Assembly: GCF_901000735.1 (NCBI RefSeq)
Contig: NC_081541.1
Coordinates: 43,722,796 to 43,786,795 of the forward strand
Origin: Corylus avellana
Lineage: Eukaryota > Streptophyta > Magnoliopsida > Fagales > Betulaceae
DNA: 64,000 nt
Reading direction: 5' to 3'
Below the pieces are notes generated by a model. It saw only the letters and a program-made list of their open reading frames with translations, was not told the DNA's origin and ran no database searches. Positions 23,401 through 33,856 of the stretch are shown in pieces (within the stretch, counting starts at the first letter, position 1; the number at the start of each line of letters is the position of its first letter). The position numbers and the translations under genes are program-made.

Positions 23401-24836
23401 ATGAAACACGCAGAAGCACTAGTTAAATATTAACTTGTCAAGAAGCTAATCCTATCAGGACGCCACCTAGGAACAAGCATTGAACCCAGTTGAAACAAGG
23501 GTTCTTTCATGTAGGAGACATGACAATGCAACCTAATAAAGGTTTGAAGTTTTTATTTGTCTTTCTTTTTTCTTTTTTTGTGGATAAGTAAAGCTCAAAG
23601 AAGGTTTGCACACACCACTTTTTCACAACTCCGAATGCTCAAACCAACTACTAAGGTAGGGCTCATGCTTGAAATTCGGGACTCAAATAGGAAAAGGTCA
23701 CTATATCGATCAACCAAATTGAGAAAACAGAGAACCAAGAAGACATAAAAATGAAGGTTCTAATTAATTCCATACAAAGCCATATCCCCCAGATATGCAT
23801 TGCCCTTCATATCATAATTCTCTCTCAAACGTCATTACATTGTTCAATTTTACACAATAATAATACCCAGATAGGCATATCTTATATATAACTAAAATTT
23901 AGAATGAAGAGTGCAAAGAAGGGAATTCGTATATTATATTTATGTTTAAATAACCATAGCAACATCAGAATGTAAATGGAAACTTTATCTCGTCAATGTC
24001 CTTTGTCCTGTATAGAGGAAGTCTTTGAATAGGAGACGTATATATATTAATTACCTGAGGTTTTACAACTTCCTGAACTGTCTGTAGTGCAAAACTTTCA
24101 GGTGGCCCAGGTTGTAGTATGGCCCTCTTGAACACTTCCTGAGAGCATTAAACAACAGATGGCATAACTATATATTGACACAGAAACCAAGATTACGAAG
24201 TAGCAGAACAATAACAACAAAGATGAAAAACTAATTATGATAGTTAATTTTGGGACCTTAGAAACAAGTATAATCTAAAAGATCAATTCCAGAGCTATAA
24301 GTATGAAACAGGAGATTAAAGACAAATATAGAAACCAAAGTTTCATCTTCCAACTTTAGGTGCAACTTCAAGGTCTAAAAGTTCAACAATAGCTTTTTCC
24401 TTCCCCAAAATGGGATATAGCCCAAATTGCGCTTCCACTCCCTTAAACTGGCGTGGTGGGTAAAAGGTCGTGGGTTCAAATCTCACACAGTGCGTGACAG
24501 CATTAGTTAAATTTCAAACCAGAATTAAAGGAAAAAAAAAATTACTAAAGCTACTATACCTCTTAAAACAATCTAGTGGCCATGTGCTACTGTACAATTT
24601 GACAATAATTAGGTTCATATCTTGCAACTAGGTCATCCCTACAAGTGTTTTAAGACCCAAACAAAATAAAACTAGGATGGATTTGGGGAAATAATCAAGT
24701 GGTAAACCAAAAACAATTCATGAAAAAGGAATACTGCTTCTCTTCTATTCAATTTCATCAAGACTCATCTGGCTAAAGATTTTAAGCTACTAATCATAAC
24801 CAGCAAGTAAAATAACCAACTAAGAAGGCTTACCAT
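8406..24836 (-). CDS. THO1: THO complex subunit 1 (HPR1/THOC1), complete
   Basis: THO1 is a core subunit of THO/TREX, the nuclear complex that couples transcription to mRNA packaging and export and supports small-RNA pathways in plants. The 21 coding exons, 5' to 3', are 24834-24836 (ATG only), 24055-24138, 23209-23283, 21277-21370, 20480-20625, 20282-20353, 18825-18897, 18631-18696, 18481-18527, 16136-16207, 15891-16016, 15724-15789, 15588-15629, 12907-13023, 12719-12801, 10861-10927, 10094-10165, 9893-9943, 9549-9608, 9310-9459 and 8406-8666. Phases agree at every junction, giving 608 codons; Arabidopsis THO1 is about 600. Landmarks are [18 protein letters not shown] at the N-terminus, [69 protein letters not shown], a basic KSKRAKK segment and an acidic tail ending in DLDAVS. 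The introns hold several LINE pieces but no lesion in any exon. The ATG choice is decided by the ATG|GTAAGC donor. Confidence 0.93.
10200..10560. other. Degraded repeat-like sequence in a THO1 intron
   Basis: Text such as GAGAGAGTGATCGGAGAGAG and a T-run followed by GCGAGAAGGAAATCCTATTG looks unlike the surrounding intron and may be an old element fragment. There are no ends, no TSD and no coding signal. Confidence 0.25.
13173..15518 (+). mobile_element. LINE insertion in a THO1 intron, 15-bp TSD, ORF1-like only
   Basis: The element (about 13188-15503) is bounded by the perfect 15-bp duplication AACTTATCACCCATT (13173-13187 and 15504-15518). It ends in ACTTATC followed by an A-run, as plant L1-type LINEs do. 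It lies antisense to THO1. The coding part is a gag/ORF1-like protein broken by frameshifts. 13375-13692 carries [16 protein letters not shown] and [15 protein letters not shown]. The frame then shifts into [15 protein letters not shown], which continues at 13726-14523, 14394-14939 and 14991-15278. No endonuclease or reverse transcriptase follows. ORF1-like sequence runs almost directly into the GT-rich 3' tail, so ORF2 is deleted. It is more GC-rich than the host intron. Confidence 0.88.
17390..18290 (-). mobile_element. Degraded LINE ORF2 3' fragment (zf-RVT region)
   Basis: Minus-strand translations in three interleaved frames give the C-terminal part of a plant LINE reverse-transcriptase polyprotein. 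In order these are [54 protein letters not shown], then a [14 protein letters not shown] zinc-binding motif. Many stops and frameshifts show age. It lies in the THO1 intron between exons 18481-18527 and 16136-16207, in the same orientation as THO1. No clear poly(A) or TSD is left. Confidence 0.75.
21825..22540 (-). mobile_element. LINE 3' fragment (zf-RVT and tail) in a THO1 intron
   Basis: The minus strand encodes [24 protein letters not shown] sequence followed by [19 protein letters not shown], the zf-RVT segment typical of plant LINE ORF2. Downstream come the conserved 3' end (TTGTGCCCGTCCGCACTTTTAA type) and a tail at 21825-21845 reading ACTTATATATATAAAA. The piece is 5'-truncated near 22440-22540 and carries stops, so it is dead. 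It is in the sense orientation relative to THO1. Confidence 0.78.
22541..22587 (-). mobile_element. Ultra-short LINE tail insertion with 14-bp TSD
   Basis: The 14-bp sequence TAGGTGTCCATTGT occurs at 22541-22554 and 22574-22587. Between the copies lie only 13 T and GATAAG, i.e. CTTATC plus an A-run on the minus strand. That is exactly the 3' end of the LINEs in this window. This is a retrotransposition event cut to 19 bp. Confidence 0.8.
22808..23105 (-). mobile_element. LINE 3'-end fragment in a THO1 intron
   Basis: On the minus strand the text ends in TTGCACTTTTAATAAATTTC, CTGTACTTATATAG and an A-run. It is homologous to the 3' end of the 21.8-kb fragment (shared TTTATTAAAAGTGC..GGGC..AACCC pattern on plus). 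Upstream lies a short stretch resembling LINE sequence after the zf-RVT domain. There is no intact frame. Confidence 0.65.
24400..24535 (+). mobile_element. SINE-like segment (tRNA-derived) in THO1 intron 1
   Basis: The text GTGGTGGGTAAAAGG, then GTCGTGGGTTCAAATCTC, resembles box A and box B of a tRNA-derived SINE. About 60 bases further an A-run (AAAGGAAAAAAAAA) follows. I could not find a convincing TSD, so the boundaries are approximate. Confidence 0.45.
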
Positions 24837-25510
24837 ATTCAAGATTCAACCGAAAAAGCCCTGGTAAAGCACCACCAACTCTCGAACCAACTATGCTACA
24901 ATTTGGAAAATGAAGCCCGCCTCTGGATTCTGGTTTTTCAGGTGCAAAATAGACATGAGATATAAATATAAATTTTGAAGAAAAAAGTAAACTTATCTTT
25001 TCTTATAATTGCTGAAATTTTGAGAATTTTTTTTACTCACAAATACTGAACAAGCATTGCTTACTCCAAAAACAGTTTCAAATTTTGGGAACAAAATCAA
25101 TTAATTTTTAAAGAAAGAGGCTCACTCGAACAGCTAAAATCGATTCCAGTACAATGTAACGTAACACAATATTCAACAACAAACTTCAGGAATCAATTCT
25201 AACACTCTCTCTGGTTTCCGGGAAGGCCAAGGAAAAAGAAAAATCATTCATTTCACAAGCTCGTATACCGGAAAGACCATAAAAGACCGGAATCCGAGTC
25301 TTTTCTCGGCAGCCAAACAAAGCATAACTCGAAACAACAAGAAGAAGAAAAGTAGGGTTTTCGTGGCGCAAAATCGAAGGAAGAGAGAAAAAATGGAAGC
25401 ACGGAGACAAATTGGATCGGTAGTTACCGTTCAGTGATGTTGCTGCGGTTCGTACAGTTCAAGCACACCCGATTGCAAGCAATCCAAGAGAGAGAGAGAG
25501 AGCAGTAGAG
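24837..25510 (-). promoter_or_regulatory. THO1 5' UTR exons, UTR intron and promoter
   Basis: Upstream of the isolated ATG the minus strand reads ...GGTTGAATCTTGAAT. A first 5' UTR exon probably ends at about 25430, where GAACG|GTAACT is a good donor. A matching acceptor lies near 24890-24925. A GA/CT microsatellite at 25488-25502 sits near the likely transcription start, as often seen in plant 5' leaders. Exact ends cannot be fixed without transcripts. Confidence 0.5.
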
Positions 25511-27598
25511 TCAGTCTCTCGGCTCTTTCATAGAATCATATAAAATTGAAAATTCAGTTAAAGGGTAAAAATTTAGAGCATTCGACGACTGAATTTAGTT
25601 ACAAAAAAAAAAAAAACTGAATTTAGAAAAATTGTTTGATATATCATATATATAATATTTTGTTAATATTTAAATCTAAAGATTATTGTAGGAAATTTTT
25701 TCTGAATTGGGTTCTATGAATTTTCACTTTCTCTCGTTATTAGAAGATATAATTCTTACAATTATTTTTAAATAATAATGTTATTTAGTAAATTATTATA
25801 CAAATGAATAATATAACAATAAAAATCAATCAGTTTAACAATAAAAATCAATCATTTGATTGTCACTTTAAAAATAAAAATTAATAACTAATTTTTATCG
25901 ATGTGACATTATTTATGTATGACCGTCGTATAACAATCTACTAAATAGCATTACATATTTTTAAAAAGTAATAATATTAAAAACTATGTTCCTATCTTTT
26001 TATTGGCTGATGTGACAATATACATAAACTCTTGAATTTTTTTTTTTTTTTTTAACAATGTCTTATTAAAAGTTGATGAATACTGTCACATTACTTTAGT
26101 GAGATGAAACTAAAACGTAGTATATTATTTAGCATTAATCTCATAGAAGTAATAAGACAAGGTCCTAGATTTTTATCATAAATTTGTATCACCTCTGTAC
26201 AAGTGATATTAATCCCAATATATATATATATTTTTCTTTTAATGATAAATGCTAGGTTTTTCAAAAATAAATTCAAATTTTTGGTTATAAAATATTGTGT
26301 TATCAACCTTTACGATCTATTATTTTAGTAAGTAATGGGATGGTGACCCTTTATTTTTATTTTATTTTATTTAAAAAAAAAAACCCTAACATTTATCCTC
26401 CTCACTATGCAACATAGGGTTCTTATGGATGCATCCATGCTACCCATGGATGAGGGATACATTTCACACATGGCTCCCATGGACAACAGGACAAGCATAC
26501 GAATTCCTATGGACAAGAGTAAAGGCTATGAGCATCACTTAAATTGTCAGAAAATTACACTTATCCCACCTAATCTACCATGCAATTTATAATATTTTTC
26601 AAATATTTTAAGGAGATTATTCTACTAGTTGTGAGTGCACTTATAAGTGTCGAGTCTCACATTGAAAAATTATAAAAGAAAATAGTACTTAATATACCTA
26701 AGTAAACTTTAGCCTATTAGCTTAGACTTTTGAACTAGATTTATGTTTAACTATTTATATTAATGTACTATATTGATAAAAACTTCATAACCGCTTTATC
26801 TCTCAATACAACCATTGAGGTTGCAACGTCTTTATTCCGCTCTCAAAATAACAAAAATATTATTAAAAGTTTCTAAAAGAAAACCAAAAAATTTAAACCA
26901 AAACATTAAAAATGATATTTTATATTTTATATTTTGTTATCTTATGCCTTGTTTTTATTTTTATTTTTTCCTGTGGGAGGGGGAGATTATTTAGACCTCA
27001 TGTGTGAGAATTGGCTACATTTGATGCTGTTTGTGAAGCATTGCATCACACCCTGCCTCTTCTTCTATTTAAAAGCCATGTCCATCCCAATGACATTCTT
27101 ATCATCTTAAAAGGGGCACAATTCAAGTATACAAGAAATATACAAAGACACCAATCAAGAGAACTTGATTGCCGATTTCTTTTTATTTTTCATTTATTTT
27201 AAATGGTCTTTTACATGTTTCATCATATTAATCCCAATGGCATGCTTGATTCACCAATAATCAATCGACCATGCTAGTTGCCCCAATCAAGAATGCATGA
27301 ATGGGGTTGGATCAAGTATATGTCCCATAAGATAGCCCAATCAATTAGGAACACGCCTACTGATTTGAATCTCCTGTTTTTCCTCCTCGTAGGGCCAATT
27401 ACTTATCTAAGAAGAAAAAAGTATACTATCCCATAAATACCTCTTGGGACATATATGATAAAACATTGTTTACAAATTCCCAAAGCAATAATAGCAAAGA
27501 AATTGCTCAACACCACAGAGTTTCCAAAATAACATGACAATGGCAAAACCGTGATGAAGAAAGCTCCTCAAGTTTCATCACTCATGGGGCTATGTTCC
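25511..27598. other. Intergenic region between THO1 and PNT1
   Basis: No gene is seen. It is AT-rich, with a T-run at 26039-26054 and several weak inverted repeats. 27105-27160 (AAGGGGCACAATTCAAGTATACAAG) resembles a minus-strand LINE 3' end like those in the THO1 introns. 27599 begins the PNT1 stop codon, so the PNT1 3' UTR probably occupies the last 100-300 bases. Confidence 0.5.
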
Positions 27599-30500
27599 TC
27601 ACTCAAGTTTTATTGCATTTTTGGAACTTGTATGCTCTACCCCTTTAAACACCGGAGAGTGTCGGTGACGGCGGATAATCATGATGAGAACAAAAGTATT
27701 GGCAGCCAGAAACACCAAGCTTGCCATCCAAAGCTGTAGGAAGACATTCTTGCCTCTGAATTCAAGCATATAGCCCCACATCAACCAATGGATTTGAGCT
27801 CCCATCCATACAAATATGCAGCATATGCCTTCCCATTTAAGCTTCATATTGCTCCATGGCAGTATCAGAGGCAACAAGCAAAAGAACCACACAAAGTACT
27901 GTGCTGTAATTACCTGTAAAAGAAATATATTCAACAAATGTATGAAAGATCATATATGAGACTTGAAGTCTTGAAGGAGCTCTCTTTTAGATGATAGAAA
28001 GATAAGTTTTCAGAAACCAAATAAACGGCACATAGATAGGTAGAGTAGTTGTAGTCTGCAACTTTATCATGCTTATATATCCTTGAAAGATTATTTTCAG
28101 GCAAGGCAAATACTAGGTGGCCTCGGCAATTCCAAAAGTATAGATAAAAAAGTACTGTAGGTTCCACCAAAAAATTGAAACATTTAGTTAGAAAGTAACA
28201 TACCTTATTGAATGCTACAAATGCCACTGTCTGCACAAAAAAACAGAATGGGAGGTCCTGCGCAAAGCAGAAAATAAGAACCAGCTGCACCATGAACTGA
28301 GGCAAAAAAGAGATAAGCTTTTCTACCACTGAAATCTTCTGTTCATAATGGAGATATATGTGATAGAAATAGATAGAGAAGTTGTGTCTTGGATCTGTAC
28401 GAGTAAGATGGTACAGCAGTGCCTCGTGTAAGAATGCCCGCCCATATAAGTAGAAGAAAAAACCAGTAAAAGAGAGGAAAACAATGCCAGATACCAAGCC
28501 AAACATAATTCTCTGTCTTGTAAATATTTTCCTCAATACAGTCCACATAGTGCAGTGATAAGTCACATCTGTACTACTTTGTGTTGTCTTTCCTTGACCA
28601 GCAGTCCAATAACTAAGGACTGGCTTCTGACCAGATTGGAAGATGTGTGGATCAAGAACCAAGATAATAGGAAGTGCATAGATGATAGGATAAATTCGAA
28701 AATGGACAACAAGCCCATACCAAAATGCAGCTTGTAACACGTTACCTGTAAACCAGAAAACGTTGGACCATCAAGAGTAAGATGGAAATGTATAGAACCA
28801 CGTAGGTACATGAAGATAAAACTTTATTTGATCCATAAATTAAACAAAATGCCAAATAACTATTTAGAGGACTTATACTCATTCTGATATAAAGAAAAAG
28901 AATCCGGGTAGAATGAAGCTTCCCCACTTTAACCACCCCCACACTAACAATATGTATGGTTACAAAAGGGGAAAGGGAAGAGAAAGAAAAGGGGTAAGGG
29001 ATAAGGGAAAGGAAAGGAAAAGGGAAGAAAATGGCAGGGAAATGTTTATTTCTTTTGTTTGGTTCCTAAGAGAAGAGAAAAGAAAGAACAGCATTTCAAG
29101 TTTATTCACTTGTACAACATGCATGTGTGTTTAAGAAATAGAAAAGCTATAGGTTAAAAGTAATTGCAGCCAATGATGACTCTTTCCTACCTTCCGTCCA
29201 ATCAGGAGGGAAACAAAATTGTCAGCCCAGGTGGAAAGTAACTCTGTTTACATCCTATCTCTTCCCTCCAGTCAACCAAACGGTAGAAAGAGCTTTTCCT
29301 CCCTTACTTTTCCCTTCTCCTCCTTCCTTTCCACCCTCTTTCCTCCCAACCAAAGATACTACAAGTTTTCAAACAATTATGCACATTAAGGCTTTTGAGA
29401 TTCAGGTAGGCTCTCCATCAGAAATTCTTGCTGAACAGAAAAGGGCCACTTCTCATCCTAAACACTCAAGCAACTAAAGGAGGTTAATCCTAGCAGTCTC
29501 CAAAAATATCTAATGGGTCCTAAATCTTAAATTGACTAATTAGAATCCGAGAAGCAGTAACTACATGCATGGCTAACTTCAGTTTACAAGCTTAAAACTG
29601 CTAATTCTCTAAATGGTGTTTAGCGAAACAAAATGGAAAGAAAAGGGGGGGAGTCTAAGAGATGTTTAAGCATTTAAACCAGACAACTTTTTTCAGAGAC
29701 CAATTTCTCATTCTAGGACATATTGAGATAACTTGTTTCTTGCAATTGACAGCCTTTTATTTGGTCATATTTTGGTGACAAACAGAGAAGTAAGTGGAGA
29801 TCTTCATAGACCCACTTTTCAGCTGTCAACACAAATAAATTAAGAAAGTGAACAGTCAGGCATATTTGAAGTAAAAAAAATGCAATCCTGTCTATTTAAA
29901 AAGCTAACATGGAAGTAGAAATATACCATTCATAAGACAGATAATGATCCACAAAATCATGGCACAAACAATGGGCTCACAGTTCCCACGGGTTCCAATG
30001 GTGAAGGTAAATGGATTGAGGAGCCATACCATTACAGAAAAGGTGCATAGTTTGTCAGGCACCCTACGTAGCTTTAAAATAGATTGGATAAACAAGCCCA
30101 CAAGTAAATCTGCAATGTGACCATAGTAAACATATAGGTTAGTATGAAATTCAAAAAAGCCCTTTCACCAGTCTCTATTTCATACAATACCGGGACAAAC
30201 AAATCAGTGAGTAATACCACACTAATATCTAAAAGACAAAAAATTCAAAACCAACAAAAGGGCATTTGCGCACATAACATATGTTCTAAGCATACTTTTT
30301 TTTAGGAAAAAAAAATCAGTGTTGCTCCACGCCACCTAACAGTGATAACTCATGAAATGGGACCTGAACATCCTAAGAACTAATGACTATCAAGCAACCA
30401 CAAAATAGTAGAGGTGAATTTAATTATTTAACTAATATTCTGACACACCCAATTATGTGATACCTAGAGATAACTTAATGCATATATTTTGCATGGAACA

Positions 30501-31469
30501 TGTCACTTGATTTGGATGTTTGGTTATCACGTGTATATTTTTTGCATGGAACATTAGACCAGCCCAATCTGTTTTTCCCTTCTTTTTTCCTCGTTTTTTC
30601 TTTTTCCTTCTCTTGTCAACAGAAATACAAACTACGATTATGCTCCTGCTTTTCCTTATTTTATTTTCCTTTTCACTCTGTGGCCAAAATTATATGATTC
30701 CAAAGAGGGATGACAGAGTGGTGTTGAAATGCATTTTGATAGTACATGAACTTTCAATGGAAGATATTTTCTCAAGTAACAATGTGAAGGAGAGCATGTA
30801 AATGAGACAAACAGAATAAAGAAATTCCCTTACGGATGTAATGAATAACCCCATAATTTCATCTTACATACATTTTCTTATAGATGGAAACAAACATCAA
30901 GGAACATTCAGAACAAACACGTAAGTGCCACTACAAATCAATACTCTCTAACAACCACTTATATATAATTCTAGTAATGCTAGAAGTCCTCCTTATATCC
31001 CTCTTGTGTCCCTCTAAAACTGATGTAGCTTTAAAATCACCATTGAATTTGTGATAGATGATTATTGAATTTTGATCCAATTATGATTTTAAAAGCCACA
31101 TCAATTTTGGAGGGAAACAAGAGGAACATGAGAAGCATTACTCAACCAAAAAACAAAAATACCATAAGGAGATTATATGTATGAAAAATGTTCCATACCT
31201 GAAGCTGAGAAGAGAAATTTCCCCCATGAGCGATGAATGATTGAATTTGGAATCAGCAGAAAAGCGAGCAAGGGAGAGTACCGATACGTTGTTCTTTTAT
31301 AAGGAGAATCCCCCGAAGCCATTAAAGAAGCAGCATCAGAAAAGACGACGTAATCAACATCCGTGTATCTAACCTCCATATGGCTATCTTGCCATTCTCC
31401 ATATACAATCAGAATGACACGAAAAAGTGCAGAGAATAGAAGCAGTGAACGAACGCCTACTGAAGTCAT
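27599..31469 (-). CDS. PNT1: GPI mannosyltransferase I catalytic subunit (PIGM; PEANUT1)
   Basis: PIGM adds the first alpha-1,4-mannose from dolichol-phosphate-mannose to the GPI anchor precursor in the ER lumen. The Arabidopsis orthologue is PEANUT1. The coding exons, 5' to 3', are 31199-31469, 29927-30109, 28204-28745 and 27599-27913, all in phase, giving 436 residues; Arabidopsis has about 450. The first luminal loop shows the family motif [20 protein letters not shown] with the DxD-like Asp pair near residues 37-39. Then come [48 protein letters not shown] and ITAQYFVWF near the C-terminus, plus many hydrophobic segments. The start ATG lies 2 bases after a TCTCAG acceptor, so a 5' UTR intron precedes it. 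Introns contain MITE-like foldbacks. No lesion is seen. Confidence 0.93.
28920..29355. repeat. Purine/pyrimidine foldback in a PNT1 intron
   Basis: A purine-rich stretch (28965-29035, GGGGAAAGGGAAGAGAAAG type) is mirrored by a pyrimidine-rich stretch (29290-29350, CCCTTACTTTTCCCTTCTCC type). The outer sequence CCAACCAAAG / TTTGTTTGG resembles ends of known plant foldback MITEs. No TSD was determined. Confidence 0.5.
30972..31143. mobile_element. Foldback MITE in a PNT1 intron
   Basis: The ends are AGTAATGCT..AGTCCTCC..ATCCCTCTTGTGTCCCTC on the left and the complement of AGTAATGCTTCTCATGTTCC on the right. Inverted arms of about 80-90 bp are separated by almost no loop (centre near 31060). It is non-coding. 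No unambiguous TSD is seen, so the superfamily is not assigned. Confidence 0.7.
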
Positions 31470-32300
31470 TGCTGAGAGAAAACAAATATAGAATAAATTT
31501 AGCTCAAAAATATTATGTAAAAGGTTCAATATCATACAAGCTGTTAGAATCACTTAAAAATTAAAATCAGTTCTTGGATATCTGGTAATTTAACTTAATA
31601 TCATAGCAAAAGGTCCAAACTTCAAACCCTGACTTTACATTATACTTCCCATTCAAATAAAATTATTCCATATGTTGGGTTCCATATATTAAGAAATAAT
31701 CTAAACCCATTTCAAAAGAGTACTAAAATATTAATTAAATGAATAAATTCATCATTTCCTATTAATTTAAATTTTGAGTTAACACAAGTGACTGATATTT
31801 GACGGGAAATTCACACTCCCTTCAGTCATTACTTAATATCATGTGGCATTGAATAGATTATAATCATTTCCAAAACGATATAAAGCTCCGTGACAATTAC
31901 ATCTATTCAGGCACTTCACAGTTTAGGAAACATATCAACTTATTTAAGCCATTTCATAATCACCATGTCTGTAAATTTCATAATTTCCCAAAACGAATGC
32001 TTTACATCGAAAAAATGTTCATAAATTATATAATATACAGAAACCTAAAAAGGACAAAAAAAAAAAAAAAAACAGAAAGAGCTGTTTGGTTACTAAGAAA
32101 ATTGAAAAGATGAGAGACAGAAAGAAAGAGAAACTCACAGATCTGGTCGCATGTGACCGTTGGTAGTTGGAGTCTGTTGTTTGATTAAGCTCCAGGCAGT
32201 GAAGCGGAGTACGACGGAGGAGAGCTGCTTCTGTGAGGTTGTGGCACAAACCCACACTTTTGTGCCCTCCAATAGATAACAAACACCTAAGCTTATCTCA
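31470..32300 (-). promoter_or_regulatory. PNT1 5' UTR intron and leader exon
   Basis: A non-coding first exon probably covers 32138 to about 32290. CAGATCT|GTGAGT at 32137 is a strong donor, and the acceptor is TCTCAG two bases before the ATG. The 660-bp intron shows nothing else recognisable. Confidence 0.55.
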
Positions 32301-33078
32301 CCAAACCAAAAGAAAACGAAAACACTGAATTATTTTTCGTTCTTCTCAAAACCAGTCGACAAAGACGCTTTCCCCATTCAAGAGAAATCCCACCCCATTG
32401 CTGCTCCGACGGCACAGCCGCTGCTTCTCCAGAAAAATACGCAAAACAATCTACTCCAAAACCACGAAGTGGCAATAAACCGAAAGATTTCCGAAAGCTA
32501 CATATTTTCTGATACCTCAACTAAAATTCCAACTAACAAAAAATCAAATGCAAATTAATTTTCCAAACGCCACAATATTTTCAAGATTCACGCCCTAAGA
32601 TCGAACACAGTAAAAAAAAACCACAAAATTACTCACAAAAGAAAAAAACTATCCAAGCCCATTAAATTCCTATAATGAAAACGTAAAAACCAACAAAATT
32701 ATGTTTATGGGAATCAAAATCACAAAGACCATCGGTGGTGGAGCAATGGCGGAACCAGTGGAGGAGACTCAGCTTCGAGTGAAACCAAAAAGGTAAAGTA
32801 AAAAGAGTTTTTATTTATTTATTTATTTTTTAATTTCTTCAGATTTGGTTATGTTTATTTTTCCAAATCACAACTCTTTACACCCCCGAACAAAACGACA
32901 AATGGCCGCGGATAAAGACACCAATCCAGTGGGCCCAAAGCTCTCTCTCACACACGTGTGGGCTGGGCCCAGATTTGCATTTACCGAGGCCGAAAGGGGT
33001 TGACGGCCTTCCGTCAGTGTACCGTTAATCGGCACTAACGTCCGGCTTCGTATCAGCGAAACCCGTAACGGCAGGAGA

Positions 33079-33087
33079 TTTTGGCGG
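33079..33087 (+). promoter_or_regulatory. E2F-like site TTTTGGCGG
   Basis: This is close to the plant E2F consensus TTTSSCGC (one mismatch in the last base). It lies about 210 bp upstream of the presumed RBR1 transcript start. Confidence 0.5.
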
Positions 33088-33196
33088 TAAAAAAAGAACC
33101 TACCCTCTACGACGTGTCGCACCCCGATTGGCCCTCCATGCATGTATATGCGTACGGCATGGCCATGATGATGGTTATATGCACATGCCCATGCTG

Positions 33197-33206
33197 TTTT
33201 TCCCGC
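33197..33206 (+). promoter_or_regulatory. E2F site TTTTTCCCGC
   Basis: It contains a perfect TTTCCCGC consensus, followed by GCG. Plant RBR genes are known E2F targets, and the position about 90 bp upstream of the presumed leader is suitable for autoregulation. Confidence 0.65.
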
Positions 33207-33290
33207 GCGACCACACGGAGGGTTTTCCCCCAAAAAGAGTCCCAATAGAAGAGTGTTTGAGAGAGAGAAAGAGAGAAACATAGGGTTGAG

Positions 33291-33856
33291 AGCTCAAAAG
33301 GTTTCTGCGATTTCGTTTTCGATCTGACGAAAACACCGTCGTTTCGTGGGGTTTCTTCTTGGCTGGATCTGTAGGGTTATTGTGTTGAGATCAGGAAGAG
33401 AGATCTAACAAAAGTCGTAAGCTTTTTTCTTTTTATTTTTCAATCTTTATTTAATTTTTTTTAGTGTTTTTGAGATATCAGTTTGGTATTTTGTCGTTGT
33501 TCGCTTCGCTAATTGCTCGTTAATGTGAATTATTTGAAGAAATCATGCCCTAATTGCTATTTTTTTTTTTTAATAATTTGGAAGTGAAATTCTCTTTATT
33601 TTTTTTTTCTTGGGTGGAGAAAGCAAAAAAAAGTGCTTTCTATATGCTAATTCAACCGTACCTTAGTTCTTTTTTCAGAAATTGTTTTGTGAGTTTGAGT
33701 TTCAGGGTTTTGGGGTTCAGATTGATTCAAAGAAATTTAATCTTGTGTTCTAAAAATCTATGTTTGCGGCAACTGTAAACTGAAATGAGCAATTCTTTGG
33801 TTTTTAGGTTTGATTTTAGTGCATCATTGGCTTAGATTGGATCTCCTAGGGTTTGG
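33291..33856 (+). promoter_or_regulatory. RBR1 5' leader and 5' UTR intron
   Basis: The leader probably runs from about 33250-33290 to 33415, where AAAGTC|GTAAGC is a good donor. The intron ends at TTTTAG near 33818, about 40 bases before the ATG. The intron is T-rich. Confidence 0.55.

Larger units (their letters stand above)
32300..33290. promoter_or_regulatory. Divergent upstream region shared by PNT1 (-) and RBR1 (+)
   Basis: About 1 kb separates the two leaders. The RBR1-proximal 400 bp (32880-33280) is much more GC-rich than its surroundings and contains ACACACGTGTGG (G-box) near 32950 and the two E2F-like sites listed separately. No coding sequence is supported, although an antisense open frame spans 32868-33281. 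Confidence 0.6.

Noticed and set aside
24400..24535. A tRNA gene
   Set aside because: Box A- and box B-like text only. No cloverleaf could be drawn, and an A-run follows, so it is SINE-like.
32868..33281. 137-codon minus-strand open frame
   Set aside because: It covers the GC-rich RBR1 promoter. No family resemblance, and it contains the E2F sites.
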